Of a DNA stretch of 51,102 nt, positions 17,625-25,012 are shown piece after piece. A program made the position numbers and the translations under genes. Source of the stretch: Bacteroidota bacterium (GTDB lineage: Bacteria > Bacteroidota > Bacteroidia > Bacteroidales > FEN-979); assembly GCA_026391715.1 (NCBI GenBank), contig JAPLDO010000231.1, positions 1 through 51,102 of the forward strand, written 5' to 3'. Numbering within the stretch: position 1 is the stretch's first letter; the number at the start of each line of letters is the position of its first letter. Under the pieces are notes generated by a model that saw only the letters and a list, made by a program, of their open reading frames with translations, did not search any database and was not told where the DNA came from.

Positions 17625-18803
17625 ATGATCTTTTTTGAGGAAGCATTAAAAATAGTTATGGCGCAACCCGTGTTTCCTGCGATTGAAAATATTTCGCTCG
17701 CCGGTTCTTCGGGAAGAATTCTTGCAGAAGATATCGTCTCCGATATTGATATGCCTCCTTTTGATAAATCCGCCGTTGATGGATTTGCCTGCCGGATGGA
17801 AGATTTGCAAACCACGTTGCCAGCGGCGATTATTGAAACCATTCTCGCCGGAATTGTTCCGCAAAAAACCATCGTACGCGGCACATGTTCCCGGATCATG
17901 ACAGGCGCTATGGTTCCACGAGGCGCCGATTGTGTTGTAATGGTAGAAGATACAGTTGAACAAGCGGGAGATAAGGTTGCATTTACAAAAGAGAAAACCG
18001 GAAAAAATATCTGCTTTAAAGGAGAGGATATCCGGCTGGGCGAGATAGTTCTGGAAAAGGGCATTATTATAAAATCAGCTCAAATCGCAGTATTGGCAAG
18101 TGTTGGCGTTGTAAATCCTTCGGTATTTAAACTTCCGGAAACAGGCGTCATTTCCACGGGAGATGAACTGGTTGAACCTTCGGTGGTTCCCAAGAATGCG
18201 CAGATAAGAAATTCCAACGCGAGTCAACTCGAATCCCAGATTCGCATTACGCCATCTATTCACAAATATTATGGAATTGCCGCCGATGATTTTCGCTCGC
18301 TTGCCAACATCATCGAAAAAGCCATGAATGAGAATGACCTTGTGCTGCTTACCGGCGGCGTTTCAATGGGCGATTTTGATTTTGTTCCGGCTGTCATGCA
18401 GGAACTCGGCATCGAAATACTTTTCAAAAGTATTGCCATAAGACCGGGGAAACCAACTGTTTTTGGTCGTCGGGATAACAAATATATTTTTGGATTACCC
18501 GGCAATCCGGTTTCTTCTTTCGTCTTGTTTGAAGTCCTCGTGAAACCGTTCCTGTTTAAAATGATGGGGCATAACTATTCACCGAAAGAGTTCATCCTTC
18601 CGATGGGTTGCAGGTTTTCACGGCGAAGCTCCGAAAGAAAATCGCTGATTCCTGTTCAAATCCGCGACGGCTCAGTATTTCCGGTTGATTATCATGGCTC
18701 TGCTCATATTAACGCTTTTACTATTGCCGATGCGATTATGATCATGGAAATCGGCTCTACTATTATTAATCAGGGAGATTTGGTACATGTACGACCGATT
18801 TAA
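17625..18803 (+). CDS. moeA: Molybdopterin molybdenumtransferase MoeA
   Basis: This 392-residue cytoplasmic enzyme inserts molybdate (or tungstate) into adenylylated molybdopterin. The MoeA N-terminal domain shows DIDMPPFDKSAVDGFA and GTCSRIMTGAMVPRGADCVV. The MoCF-biosynthesis core shows GVISTGDELVEP, LLTGGVSMGDFDFV and GLPGNPVSSFV. The C-terminal beta domain ends near residue 390. The gene starts 3 bases after the ATPase stop and overlaps moaA by 17 bases, so transport and cofactor assembly are translationally linked. Confidence 0.95.
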   Translation: MIFFEEALKIVMAQPVFPAIENISLAGSSGRILAEDIVSDIDMPPFDKSAVDGFACRMEDLQTTLPAAIIETILAGIVPQKTIVRGTCSRIMTGAMVPRGADCVVMVEDTVEQAGDKVAFTKEKTGKNICFKGEDIRLGEIVLEKGIIIKSAQIAVLASVGVVNPSVFKLPETGVISTGDELVEPSVVPKNAQIRNSNASQLESQIRITPSIHKYYGIAADDFRSLANIIEKAMNENDLVLLTGGVSMGDFDFVPAVMQELGIEILFKSIAIRPGKPTVFGRRDNKYIFGLPGNPVSSFVLFEVLVKPFLFKMMGHNYSPKEFILPMGCRFSRRSSERKSLIPVQIRDGSVFPVDYHGSAHINAFTIADAIMIMEIGSTIINQGDLVHVRPI

Positions 18804-19587
18804 TCGCAGGATATCCTATTTAAGAATTTCGGTCACCGACCGCTGTAACCTTCGCTGTAGCTACTGTATGCCGTCGGAAGGCGTTAAACTGATGAACCAT
18901 TCTGATATTCTCAGTTACGAAGAAATTGTTGATGTGGTTTACGAGGCTGTAGCGCTGGGAATTTCGAAAGTTAGAATAACCGGCGGCGAACCTTTAGTCC
19001 GAAAAGGCATTGTTTCGTTGATTGAACAGATTGCTCTTGTGAGCGGAATAGAAGATTTAGCTCTTACAACCAACGGCATTCTTCTCGCTGATTTTGCGGA
19101 ACCACTTGCCGCTGCCGGACTTCAGCGCATAAATATAAGTCTTGACACGCTCGATCGGAAAAAGTTCAGGGCGACAACCTGCGGCGGTGAATTGCGCAAA
19201 GTATTTGATGGAATTGAAGCTGCAAAGAGGGCGGGACTGACGCCGATAAAAATCAACTGTGTCGTCCGTAATTCCTCAGATGAACCAGACGCTATAGCAG
19301 TGCGAGATTTCTGTAGTTCAAATGGTCTTGAGGTTCGGTTTATCCACGAAATGAGTCTTTCTGATGGTCGCTTTACTATTGTCGAAAACGGGCATGGAGG
19401 CGATTGCAACCGCTGCAACAAACTCCGGCTTACTGCCAATGGAATGATCCGCCCTTGCCTTTTCAGCGATATTCAATACAGTATCCGTGAACTTGGGGTC
19501 AGAAATGCAATTAACAAAGCCGTTGGAATGAAACCTGAAAAAGGCAGCGTCAGCGTGACAGGGAACTTTTATAACATTGGAGGATAA
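18787..19587 (+). CDS. moaA: Compact GTP 3',8-cyclase MoaA
   Basis: This radical SAM enzyme makes the first intermediate of molybdopterin from GTP. The SAM [4Fe-4S] motif is C20-x3-C24-x2-C27 (DRCNLRCSYCMP), with TGGEPL at 66-71. The second cluster is C207-x2-C210-x13-C224 (DCNRCNKLRLTANG), and the protein ends in the conserved Gly-Gly (NIGG). At 266 residues it is about 60 shorter than typical MoaA. The deletion lies between EMSLSDG (residue ~194) and the second cluster, where ordinary MoaA carries a longer segment. All cluster ligands and the C-terminal GG remain, so it is probably active. Confidence 0.92.
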   Translation: MYDRFNRRISYLRISVTDRCNLRCSYCMPSEGVKLMNHSDILSYEEIVDVVYEAVALGISKVRITGGEPLVRKGIVSLIEQIALVSGIEDLALTTNGILLADFAEPLAAAGLQRINISLDTLDRKKFRATTCGGELRKVFDGIEAAKRAGLTPIKINCVVRNSSDEPDAIAVRDFCSSNGLEVRFIHEMSLSDGRFTIVENGHGGDCNRCNKLRLTANGMIRPCLFSDIQYSIRELGVRNAINKAVGMKPEKGSVSVTGNFYNIGG

Positions 19588-19634
19588 TATCAGAAAAATC
19601 AAAATTCGGCTACGAACAGGGTATATGAGCAACT

Positions 19635-19721
19635 TGAATTGCCACGACTGAATTGCCACGACTGAATTGCCACGACCTTTAGGTCGTGGGTAATGGATAA
19701 TTCTCAGTTGGCTTTAGCCAA
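19635..19721. repeat. REP/BIME-like palindromic cluster between moaA and moaC
   Basis: Three perfect 14-bp direct repeats TGAATTGCCACGAC (19635-19648, 19649-19662, 19663-19676) lead into a perfect hairpin CCACGACC-TTTA-GGTCGTGG (19670-19689). A second hairpin TTGGC-TTTA-GCCAA (19708-19721) follows, and then ATTTTT. Both loops are TTTA. The arrangement resembles repetitive extragenic palindromes mobilised by RAYT/IS200-type transposases; no transposase is present here. Confidence 0.7.
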
Positions 19722-19728
19722 ATTTTTC
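19708..19728 (+). terminator. Possible intrinsic terminator or attenuator after moaA
   Basis: The 5-bp stem TTGGC/GCCAA with a TTTA loop is followed by ATTTTTC. The stem is short, and the element may belong to the REP-like cluster instead of being a true terminator. If active it would reduce expression of moaC and the MOSC-MogA gene. Confidence 0.35.
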
Positions 19729-19768
19729 TTAGTTACCGAATAAGTCTCAATTTTCAATTTTTAATTAT

Positions 19769-20248
19769 ATGGCGTCAAACGATAAACAATCACTCTCTCA
19801 TGTTGACGATCTTGGCAAAGCCAACATGGTTGACGTAAGCGGAAAACCACTGCATATCAGAACTGCAACCGCCTCCGGGCATATCATTCTCAACCCTGAA
19901 ACCATTGCGCTGATAAGGGAAAACAAGATGAAAAAAGGCGATGTTCTCACCATTGCCGAAATCGCGGGCATTCAGGCAGGAAAACGCGCCAGCGAACTGA
20001 TACCGCTTTGCCACCCGCTGCAAATAACCAAACTCGACGTAAAGGCACGCCTCGATTCTACGGGAATCCTTATTGAGAGCCTTGCCAGATGCACCGGTCA
20101 AACCGGAATCGAAATGGAAGCCCTCACAGCGGTTTCGGTTGCCCTTCTGACAATCTACGACATGTGCAAAGCCGTTGATAAATCAATGGTAATTGACAAT
20201 ATTCATCTGATCAATAAAAGTAAGGAAGAGATAGGAATGCAATTATAA
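19769..20248 (+). CDS. moaC: Cyclic pyranopterin monophosphate synthase MoaC
   Basis: This 159-residue cytoplasmic enzyme converts the MoaA product to cyclic pyranopterin monophosphate. Family motifs are visible: the N-terminal LSHVDDLGKANMVDVSGK, GKRASELIPLCHPL (active-site loop), TGQTGIEMEALTAVSVALLT and the conserved YDMCKAVDKSM. Length is normal for the family. It is separated from moaA by 181 bp holding REP-like palindromes, and is followed after 11 bp by the MOSC-MogA gene. The short AT motif AATTTTTAATTA lies just before its ATG. Confidence 0.95.
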   Translation: MASNDKQSLSHVDDLGKANMVDVSGKPLHIRTATASGHIILNPETIALIRENKMKKGDVLTIAEIAGIQAGKRASELIPLCHPLQITKLDVKARLDSTGILIESLARCTGQTGIEMEALTAVSVALLTIYDMCKAVDKSMVIDNIHLINKSKEEIGMQL

Positions 20249-20259
20249 ATTAAAAATTC

Positions 20260-21192
20260 ATGCAACAGATTCATGTATTATCAGTCAATATTTCCGCGCA
20301 AAAAGGGACTATAAAAACTCCGGTTGAATTTATAGACCTAACTAATGCAGGAGTTGCGGGCGATGCGCATAGCGGACCCTGGAACCGGCAGGTTAGTTTA
20401 CTCGGTATGGAAAGTATCCGAAAATTTGAACAGCAGGCTGGCAGAAAAATCAGTTACGGTGAATTTGCCGAAAACATCACTACTGAAGGGATAGAACTCT
20501 GGAAAACCAAGCCGCTTGACCGGTTTTTATGTGGCGATGTTGAAATGGAAGTCACCCAAATCGGGAAAGAGTGTCATGGAACATCCTGCGCCATTTTTCG
20601 CGAAGTCGGAAACTGCGTAATGCCGAAAGAGGGAATCTTTGCCCGCGTTTTGCGCCCAGGAAATCTTCGCTCAGGCGATGTACTTGAATATCGTCCCAGG
20701 ATTTTCAGAATAGTCATAATTACCTTATCCGACCGGGCGTACAACAAAGAGTATGAGGACAAGTCGGGTCCGCAGATTGAAGAATTTATTGGCGCCCATT
20801 TCCTGAAAGAAGATTTTAAATATACTGTAAGCGCCTATCTCATCCCCGATGATCCTTACCAGCTTGAAGCGCTTCTGTTAAAGGCAAAAGACGATCATGT
20901 TGATCTGGTTTTTACTACCGGAGGCACCGGTATAGGACCAAGAGATTTTACTCCTGATGTAGTAAAACCGTTGTTAGATAAGGAAATTCCTGGAATTATG
21001 GACGCCGTCAGAATTAAGTATGGCGCCGATAAACCGGCTGCCCTGTTGAGTCGCTCAGTGGCTGGCGTAATGGGAAAATCGCTTGTTTTCACTCTTCCCG
21101 GAAGCGTTAGAGCCGTTAATGAATATCTATCCGAAATTTCGAAATCGCTATTCCATTTAATCTATATGCTCAATGGATTGGATTTACATTAA
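20260..21192 (+). CDS. MOSC domain - molybdopterin adenylyltransferase (MogA/MoaB) fusion
   Basis: It has 310 residues and two domains. Residues about 1-145 form a MOSC domain (GVAGDAHSGPWNRQVSLLG, the conserved cysteine region KECHGTSC at 104-110, then RVLRPGNLRSGDVLEY). Residues about 149-308 are MogA/MoaB-like (VIITLSDRA, then TTGGTGIGPRDFTPD at 219-232 and FTLPGS). MogA adenylylates molybdopterin before MoeA loads the metal; MOSC domains bind the cofactor or its sulfur in carrier or sulfurtransferase proteins. The fusion ends the operon. moaD, moaE and the sulfur-carrier activase are not in this window. Confidence 0.9.
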   Translation: MQQIHVLSVNISAQKGTIKTPVEFIDLTNAGVAGDAHSGPWNRQVSLLGMESIRKFEQQAGRKISYGEFAENITTEGIELWKTKPLDRFLCGDVEMEVTQIGKECHGTSCAIFREVGNCVMPKEGIFARVLRPGNLRSGDVLEYRPRIFRIVIITLSDRAYNKEYEDKSGPQIEEFIGAHFLKEDFKYTVSAYLIPDDPYQLEALLLKAKDDHVDLVFTTGGTGIGPRDFTPDVVKPLLDKEIPGIMDAVRIKYGADKPAALLSRSVAGVMGKSLVFTLPGSVRAVNEYLSEISKSLFHLIYMLNGLDLH

Positions 21193-21345
21193 CTCCGACT
21201 CGTTGAAAAAATTGGTTTTGCAGTATCCGTCCCACCAACCCTATATTTGCCAATAGCTCGATCCGGTTTACCTTTGCGCTAAAAATCATTGCGACATGAA
21301 AACGCCGGGATCAGCGACGATGGTTGTCAAAGTAGATGAATTGAA

Positions 21346-21492
21346 GCCGGCAAATAGGTAGTTCTTTAGGCCCAGCGCCAGAGGGCGGATAGAATTTTCA
21401 ATCAGGTTGTTGTCAATTTCCAACATCCCATTTTCAAGATAATTCTGCAAGCTTATCCATCTGTTGGCATAATACTCAAATGCCTCGCCAAT
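21346..21492 (-). pseudogene. IS66-family transposase remnant (C-terminal DDE region)
   Basis: In the 403-bp gap after the molybdopterin operon, the minus strand encodes EAFEYYANRWISLQNYLENG followed by MLEIDNNLIENSIRPLALG and KNYLFAG. This matches the C-terminal catalytic region of IS66 TnpC, including the ENSIRP segment that carries the third catalytic acidic residue. Nothing else of the element is recognisable on either side and no start codon or terminal repeats are seen. It is a decayed fragment. The rest of the gap (21193-21345) shows no gene that I can recognise. Confidence 0.75.
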
Positions 21493-21540
21493 TAGATGGA
21501 TAAATTCAGAAAATTATATTGTGTGTTATTCCGTGTGTGA

Positions 21541-21582
21541 AATTAAAAAAGCGACTGTAACGTATTGTTAAACAGTCGCTTA
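21541..21582 (-). terminator. Intrinsic terminator of the tRNA-Ser gene
   Basis: The inverted repeat AGCGACTGT (21550-21558) and ACAGTCGCT (21572-21580) forms a 9-bp stem. On the minus strand it is followed by TTTTTTAATT. It lies directly downstream of the minus-strand tRNA gene. Confidence 0.8.
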
Positions 21583-21595
21583 AATCGTTGCTGTG

Positions 21596-21680
21596 CGGAG
21601 AGAGAGGGATTCGAACCCCCGGACCCTTGCAGGTCAACGGTTTTCAAGACCGCCGCAATCGACCACTCTGCCATCTCTCC
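21596..21680 (-). tRNA. tRNA-Ser (anticodon TGA)
   Basis: The minus strand folds as an 85-nt class II tRNA. The acceptor stem is GGAGAGA/TCTCTCC with discriminator G, the anticodon loop CTTGAAA gives anticodon TGA (reads UCA), a long variable arm follows, and the T-loop GTTCGAATC is intact. CCA is not encoded. A TAATTTTG -7 box lies just upstream and an intrinsic terminator just downstream, so it is a single-gene transcription unit. Confidence 0.95.
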
Positions 21681-21685
21681 GGGGG

Positions 21686-21715
21686 CAAAATTACATAAAT
21701 TTTATCAACCCCAAA
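21686..21715 (-). promoter_or_regulatory. Promoter of tRNA-Ser (TTTG / TAATTTTG)
   Basis: On the minus strand TTTG (21712-21715) is separated by 18 bases from TAATTTTG (21686-21693), matching the Bacteroidota primary sigma consensus TTTG-N17-23-TAnnTTTG. The tRNA 5' end is six bases downstream of the -7 box, so the start of transcription is very close to the mature end. Confidence 0.75.
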
Positions 21716-21777
21716 ATAAAAAATGGCTATTACCTCAATCAGGATAAATGATAAAACACGGGATTCACCGATTTTCC

Positions 21778-21808
21778 TTGCATGTTCAGCAGTGCGGGAG
21801 TATCTTTG
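21778..21808 (+). promoter_or_regulatory. Promoter of the GWxTD gene (TTG / TATCTTTG)
   Basis: TTG (21778-21780) and TATCTTTG (21801-21808) are 20 bases apart, fitting the Bacteroidota consensus. The ATG is 40 bases downstream. Confidence 0.7.
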
Positions 21809-21847
21809 CAGCGTGATTGTTTTCCTCAATTAAAAACCAAATTTCCC

Positions 21848-23317
21848 ATGAAAAGTATAGCTTTCTCAATGTTGGTCGGTCTGATGATTCTCAGCGGCGG
21901 CAATCTTCAATCTAAAAATCTTTGGGCTTTCCTTTCTTATGCTACATTCAATTCTCCCGAAGGTCCTTATATAGAAACTTACCTTACAGTTGCTGCAAAC
22001 AGCGTAAAATTTGTGCAGAAAGACAATGGCAAATACCAGGCAACAGTCAATGTTCTGATGACATTTAAGCAAGCCAATGAAATCAAAGCTTTCAAAAAAT
22101 ATGAACTAACAAGTAACGAAATTGCCGACACTTTGAAATTAGATTTCAATTTTGTTGATCAGCAACGTATAGCCATCCCCAATGGTACCTACGATTTTGA
22201 AATTCAACTGGCTGATAAAAATAAATCAGCGCCGGCAATGCCTTTTAATCAAACCGTCACTATTGACTTTCCATTGGACAAACCATCAATTTCGGGAATT
22301 GAACTGGTTAAATCATATACCAAAAGTGAAGCAACCTCACAGCTTACCAAAAGTGGTTATGATCTTGTGCCATATACATACACATTTTTTCCTGAAAATG
22401 AATCTAAAATGACCTTTTACTGTGAATTATACAACATGGAAAAGGCAGTTGGTCAGGGTCAGAAATTCATCGTTTCCCATTTTATCGAATCTTTTGAGAG
22501 TAACCTTCGTCTGAATGATTATTCGAGAGTGAAGAAGGAAACTCCGCGTGCGGTGAACGTATTGTTAACCGAAATGGCAATAGAAAATCTTGCCTCAGGC
22601 AATTACAATCTGGTTGTTGAAGCAAGAAATCAGCAAAATGAAGTGATTGCCTCAAGGAAAATATTTTTCCAGCGAATTAACCCGCGCGCTCAGGTTGCTT
22701 TGGGAGATATTACTTCCACGGAAACCGTGAATACATTTGTTGAAAAAATTACCAATTCCGACACTATCCGCGAGTATATCAACAGCGTTTATCCAATTGC
22801 CACCGGAATTGAAAAAGCCTTTATTCGCGAATCCCTGAAAAAATCCGACCTGAAGACTATGCAACAGTTTCTTTACAGTTTCTGGATTCAGCGCGACGCC
22901 GTTAATACGCAACAATCATTTCTGAATTATAAGGACATGGTTTACAAAGTACAAGTCAACTTCGGAACTCCCATCAAAAAAGGATATCAAACCGACCGGG
23001 GAAGGGTTTATCTCGAATATGGTCCCCCCAATACGAGAAGTACGCAGTATAGCGAACCATCCAATTATCCTTATGAAATATGGCAATATTATACCCTGAA
23101 TAACAATCAACGAAACCGGAAATTTGTCTTCTATTCGCCCGATATGGTTACCAGCGATTTCCAGCTTCTCCACTCTGACGCTACAGGTGAAGTATATAAC
23201 CTCCGCTGGAAAATTGATCTCCGAAACCGTATCTTTACCACCCTCGATCTTCAGGACACCCAGGTAATCAGCGCATGGGGCGATATGCAAACTGACTATT
23301 GGGAGTTGCCCAATTAA
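21848..23317 (+). CDS. GWxTD domain-containing exported protein
   Basis: It has 489 residues from the ATG at 21848. The signal peptide is MKSIAFSMLVGLMILSGGNLQS. The C-terminal third contains the GWxTD-family pattern around GYQTDRGRVYLEYGPPN, followed by PYEIWQYY and RKFVFYSPD. The middle part is beta-rich (Ig-like). The family is widespread in Bacteroidota; its molecular role is unknown and an envelope location is inferred from the signal peptide. The upstream open frame from 21782 includes the promoter and is not coding. Confidence 0.88.
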   Translation: MKSIAFSMLVGLMILSGGNLQSKNLWAFLSYATFNSPEGPYIETYLTVAANSVKFVQKDNGKYQATVNVLMTFKQANEIKAFKKYELTSNEIADTLKLDFNFVDQQRIAIPNGTYDFEIQLADKNKSAPAMPFNQTVTIDFPLDKPSISGIELVKSYTKSEATSQLTKSGYDLVPYTYTFFPENESKMTFYCELYNMEKAVGQGQKFIVSHFIESFESNLRLNDYSRVKKETPRAVNVLLTEMAIENLASGNYNLVVEARNQQNEVIASRKIFFQRINPRAQVALGDITSTETVNTFVEKITNSDTIREYINSVYPIATGIEKAFIRESLKKSDLKTMQQFLYSFWIQRDAVNTQQSFLNYKDMVYKVQVNFGTPIKKGYQTDRGRVYLEYGPPNTRSTQYSEPSNYPYEIWQYYTLNNNQRNRKFVFYSPDMVTSDFQLLHSDATGEVYNLRWKIDLRNRIFTTLDLQDTQVISAWGDMQTDYWELPN

Positions 23318-23322
23318 TTAAA

Positions 23323-23440
23323 AATTAAAAATTAAAAATTACCCGTGCTTTTATTTGTAATTTTACGACTGAAAACGAGGGACGAGGGACGAAGGACGAA
23401 GGACGAGGGACGAGGTTTTCGTAATTTTTAATTTTTAATT
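23323..23440. repeat. 20-bp inverted repeats enclosing a 7-bp tandem repeat
   Basis: AATTAAAAATTAAAAATTAC (23323-23342) is the exact reverse complement of GTAATTTTTAATTTTTAATT (23421-23440). Between them, 23375-23415 holds six heptads of the form ACGAGGG or ACGAAGG. The same heptads recur at 30816-30871. The segment fills the gap between the GWxTD gene and the glycosyltransferase gene. Confidence 0.8.
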
Positions 23441-23445
23441 GATAA

Positions 23446-24468
23446 ATGCGTATTGCTGTAGTTATTCTGAATTGGAACGGCGTTAAATTTTTGCGGCAGT
23501 TCCTGCCTGCGTTGATCCTTTACAGCAAGGATGTTGCCGAAATAATTGTTGCCGACAATGCCTCCACTGATGAGTCTGTTCAGTTTCTTCATGCTAATTA
23601 TCCTGATATACGTATAATTCAGAATCCCGACAATGGCGGATTTGCAAAAGGCTATAACGTCGCACTGAATCAGATTGAAGCCGATTACTATATCCTGCTG
23701 AATTCCGATATTGAAGTTACCGAAAACTGGATTATGCCGGTTATCAGTCAGATGGAGGAAAACCATTCTGTGGCAGCCTGCCAGCCTAAGATCAGATCTT
23801 TTCATGAACCTCAAAAATTCGAATACGCCGGAGCCGCAGGCGGGTTTATTGATAAATACGGCTATCCCTTCTGCCGCGGCAGAATTTTTCAATTTATTGA
23901 AGAAGATCATGGGCAATATGATGACGCCTGTGAAGTTTTCTGGGCAACAGGCGCCTGCATGTTTGTAAAGGCAAAACTTTTTCATAAAATGGGGGGATTT
24001 GATGAAGATTTCTTTGCCCACATGGAAGAGATTGATTTCTGCTGGCGACTGAGAAACAATGGTTATCGAATCATGTATTGTCCGCTGTCAACGGTTTACC
24101 ATATTGGCGGAGGGACTTTGCCGAAAGTTTCATGGCGAAAGACATACCTCAATTTCCGGAATAACTTTTACCTTCTCTATAAAAATCTGCCAGAAGATCG
24201 GCTTGTCAAAGTTTTTGCCGTCAGGTTGCTCCTCGATGGCATTGCAGCCGTCAAATTCCTTTTCTCGGCAGGTTTCAAAGATTTCTGGGCTGTCACCCGC
24301 GCCCATTTCAGTTTCTACCGGTCGTACCGAAAGACCATGCAAAAACGCAAATCCCTGAAACATGGTTCAATGGCTTATGTTTATGGAAAAAATATCGTTT
24401 CTGAATATTATCTCCGGGGAAAACGAACATTTTCGCAACTTAATAAGGAGCGGTTCTATTTAGATTAG
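23446..24468 (+). CDS. Family 2 glycosyltransferase (rhamnosyltransferase-like)
   Basis: It has 340 residues. The GT-A fold shows VVILNWNGVKFL at the N-terminus, VADNASTDESV, NPDNGGFAKGYN and the metal-binding N86-S87-D88 (LLNSDIEVT). Later come the GACMFVKAKLFHKMGGFDED and EEIDFCWRLRNNGY motifs typical of wzy-type polysaccharide and rhamnosyl transferases. No transmembrane anchor is obvious apart from a weak hydrophobic stretch near residue 265. It probably adds a sugar to a cell-envelope glycan; donor and acceptor are unknown. It overlaps convergent aroQ by 9 bases. Confidence 0.9.
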   Translation: MRIAVVILNWNGVKFLRQFLPALILYSKDVAEIIVADNASTDESVQFLHANYPDIRIIQNPDNGGFAKGYNVALNQIEADYYILLNSDIEVTENWIMPVISQMEENHSVAACQPKIRSFHEPQKFEYAGAAGGFIDKYGYPFCRGRIFQFIEEDHGQYDDACEVFWATGACMFVKAKLFHKMGGFDEDFFAHMEEIDFCWRLRNNGYRIMYCPLSTVYHIGGGTLPKVSWRKTYLNFRNNFYLLYKNLPEDRLVKVFAVRLLLDGIAAVKFLFSAGFKDFWAVTRAHFSFYRSYRKTMQKRKSLKHGSMAYVYGKNIVSEYYLRGKRTFSQLNKERFYLD

Positions 24469-24876
24469 AAAACTTTCAATCGCCAGCCTGTAGGATTCCA
24501 GCCCGAAACCGATAATGCTGCCTTTTGCATTGGCAGCGAGAAATGAAGTGTGCCTGAAAGACTCGCGGGCAAAGATGTTTGAAATGTGAACTTCCACAAC
24601 CGGAGTTTTTATCGCTTTCATCGCATCGGCAATTGAAATTGAAGTGTGCGTATAACCGCCTGCGTTAAGAATTATTCCATCATAGAGAAACCCCGCATTT
24701 TGCAACGCATTGATAATTTCGCCTTCAACATTGCTTTGAAAATACTCGATGGTTATCTCGTGGTATTTTTTTCTGAGCTTTTTCAGGAAAACCTCAAAAC
24801 TCTGATTTCCATATACCGCTGGTTCTCTTTTTCCAAGCAGATTTAAATTTGGCCCGTTGATGATAAGTAGTTTCAT
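24460..24876 (-). CDS. aroQ: Type II 3-dehydroquinate dehydratase
   Basis: It has 138 residues. The type II dehydroquinase signature is complete: LLIINGPNLNLLGKREPAVY with the active-site tyrosine at residue 22, FQSNVEGEIINALQ, LNAGGYTHTSISIADA, and VEVHISNIFARESFRHTS with the catalytic histidine and loop arginine. It dehydrates 3-dehydroquinate in the shikimate pathway. The start is set at 24876; the frame stays open to 25047 but that part is the divergent promoter and riboswitch region. A TATCTTTG -7 box lies 18 bases upstream of the ATG. Confidence 0.96.
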   Translation of the reverse strand: MKLLIINGPNLNLLGKREPAVYGNQSFEVFLKKLRKKYHEITIEYFQSNVEGEIINALQNAGFLYDGIILNAGGYTHTSISIADAMKAIKTPVVEVHISNIFARESFRHTSFLAANAKGSIIGFGLESYRLAIESFLI

Positions 24877-24894
24877 AGGCTTGGATTTTAAAGG

Positions 24895-24902
24895 CAAAGA
24901 TA
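24895..24902 (-). promoter_or_regulatory. -7 box of aroQ
   Basis: The minus-strand sequence TATCTTTG fits TAnnTTTG and lies 18 bases before the aroQ ATG. It is back to back with the receptor promoter at 24915-24922. Confidence 0.6.
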
Positions 24903-24914
24903 ATCGCAATTTTG

Positions 24915-24922
24915 TAACTTTG
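24915..24922 (+). promoter_or_regulatory. -7 box of the riboswitch-controlled TonB receptor
   Basis: TAACTTTG matches TAnnTTTG and is 9 bases upstream of the riboswitch, so transcription would begin at about the first base of the aptamer. Confidence 0.6.
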
Positions 24923-24931
24923 CATTCAATT

Positions 24932-25012
24932 CTTCTCCTCAGGGGGTGCCTTAATACAAGGGCTGAGATTATACCCCAATAACCTGATCCGGGTAATGCC
25001 GGCGTAGGAAAA
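24932..25012 (+). promoter_or_regulatory. TPP (thiamin pyrophosphate) riboswitch
   Basis: The THI-box core is clear: GGGGGTGCC, then GGGCTGAGA (CTGAGA at 24963-24968), TACCC, AACCTGATCCGGGTAATGCC (ACCTGAT at 24982-24988) and GCGTAGG (25002-25008). The closing P1 strand (TAGGA) ends four bases before the ATG at 25013, so the ribosome-binding region overlaps the aptamer. This suggests control of translation initiation: thiamin pyrophosphate binding would hide the start of the downstream receptor gene. No terminator hairpin is seen. Confidence 0.95.
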
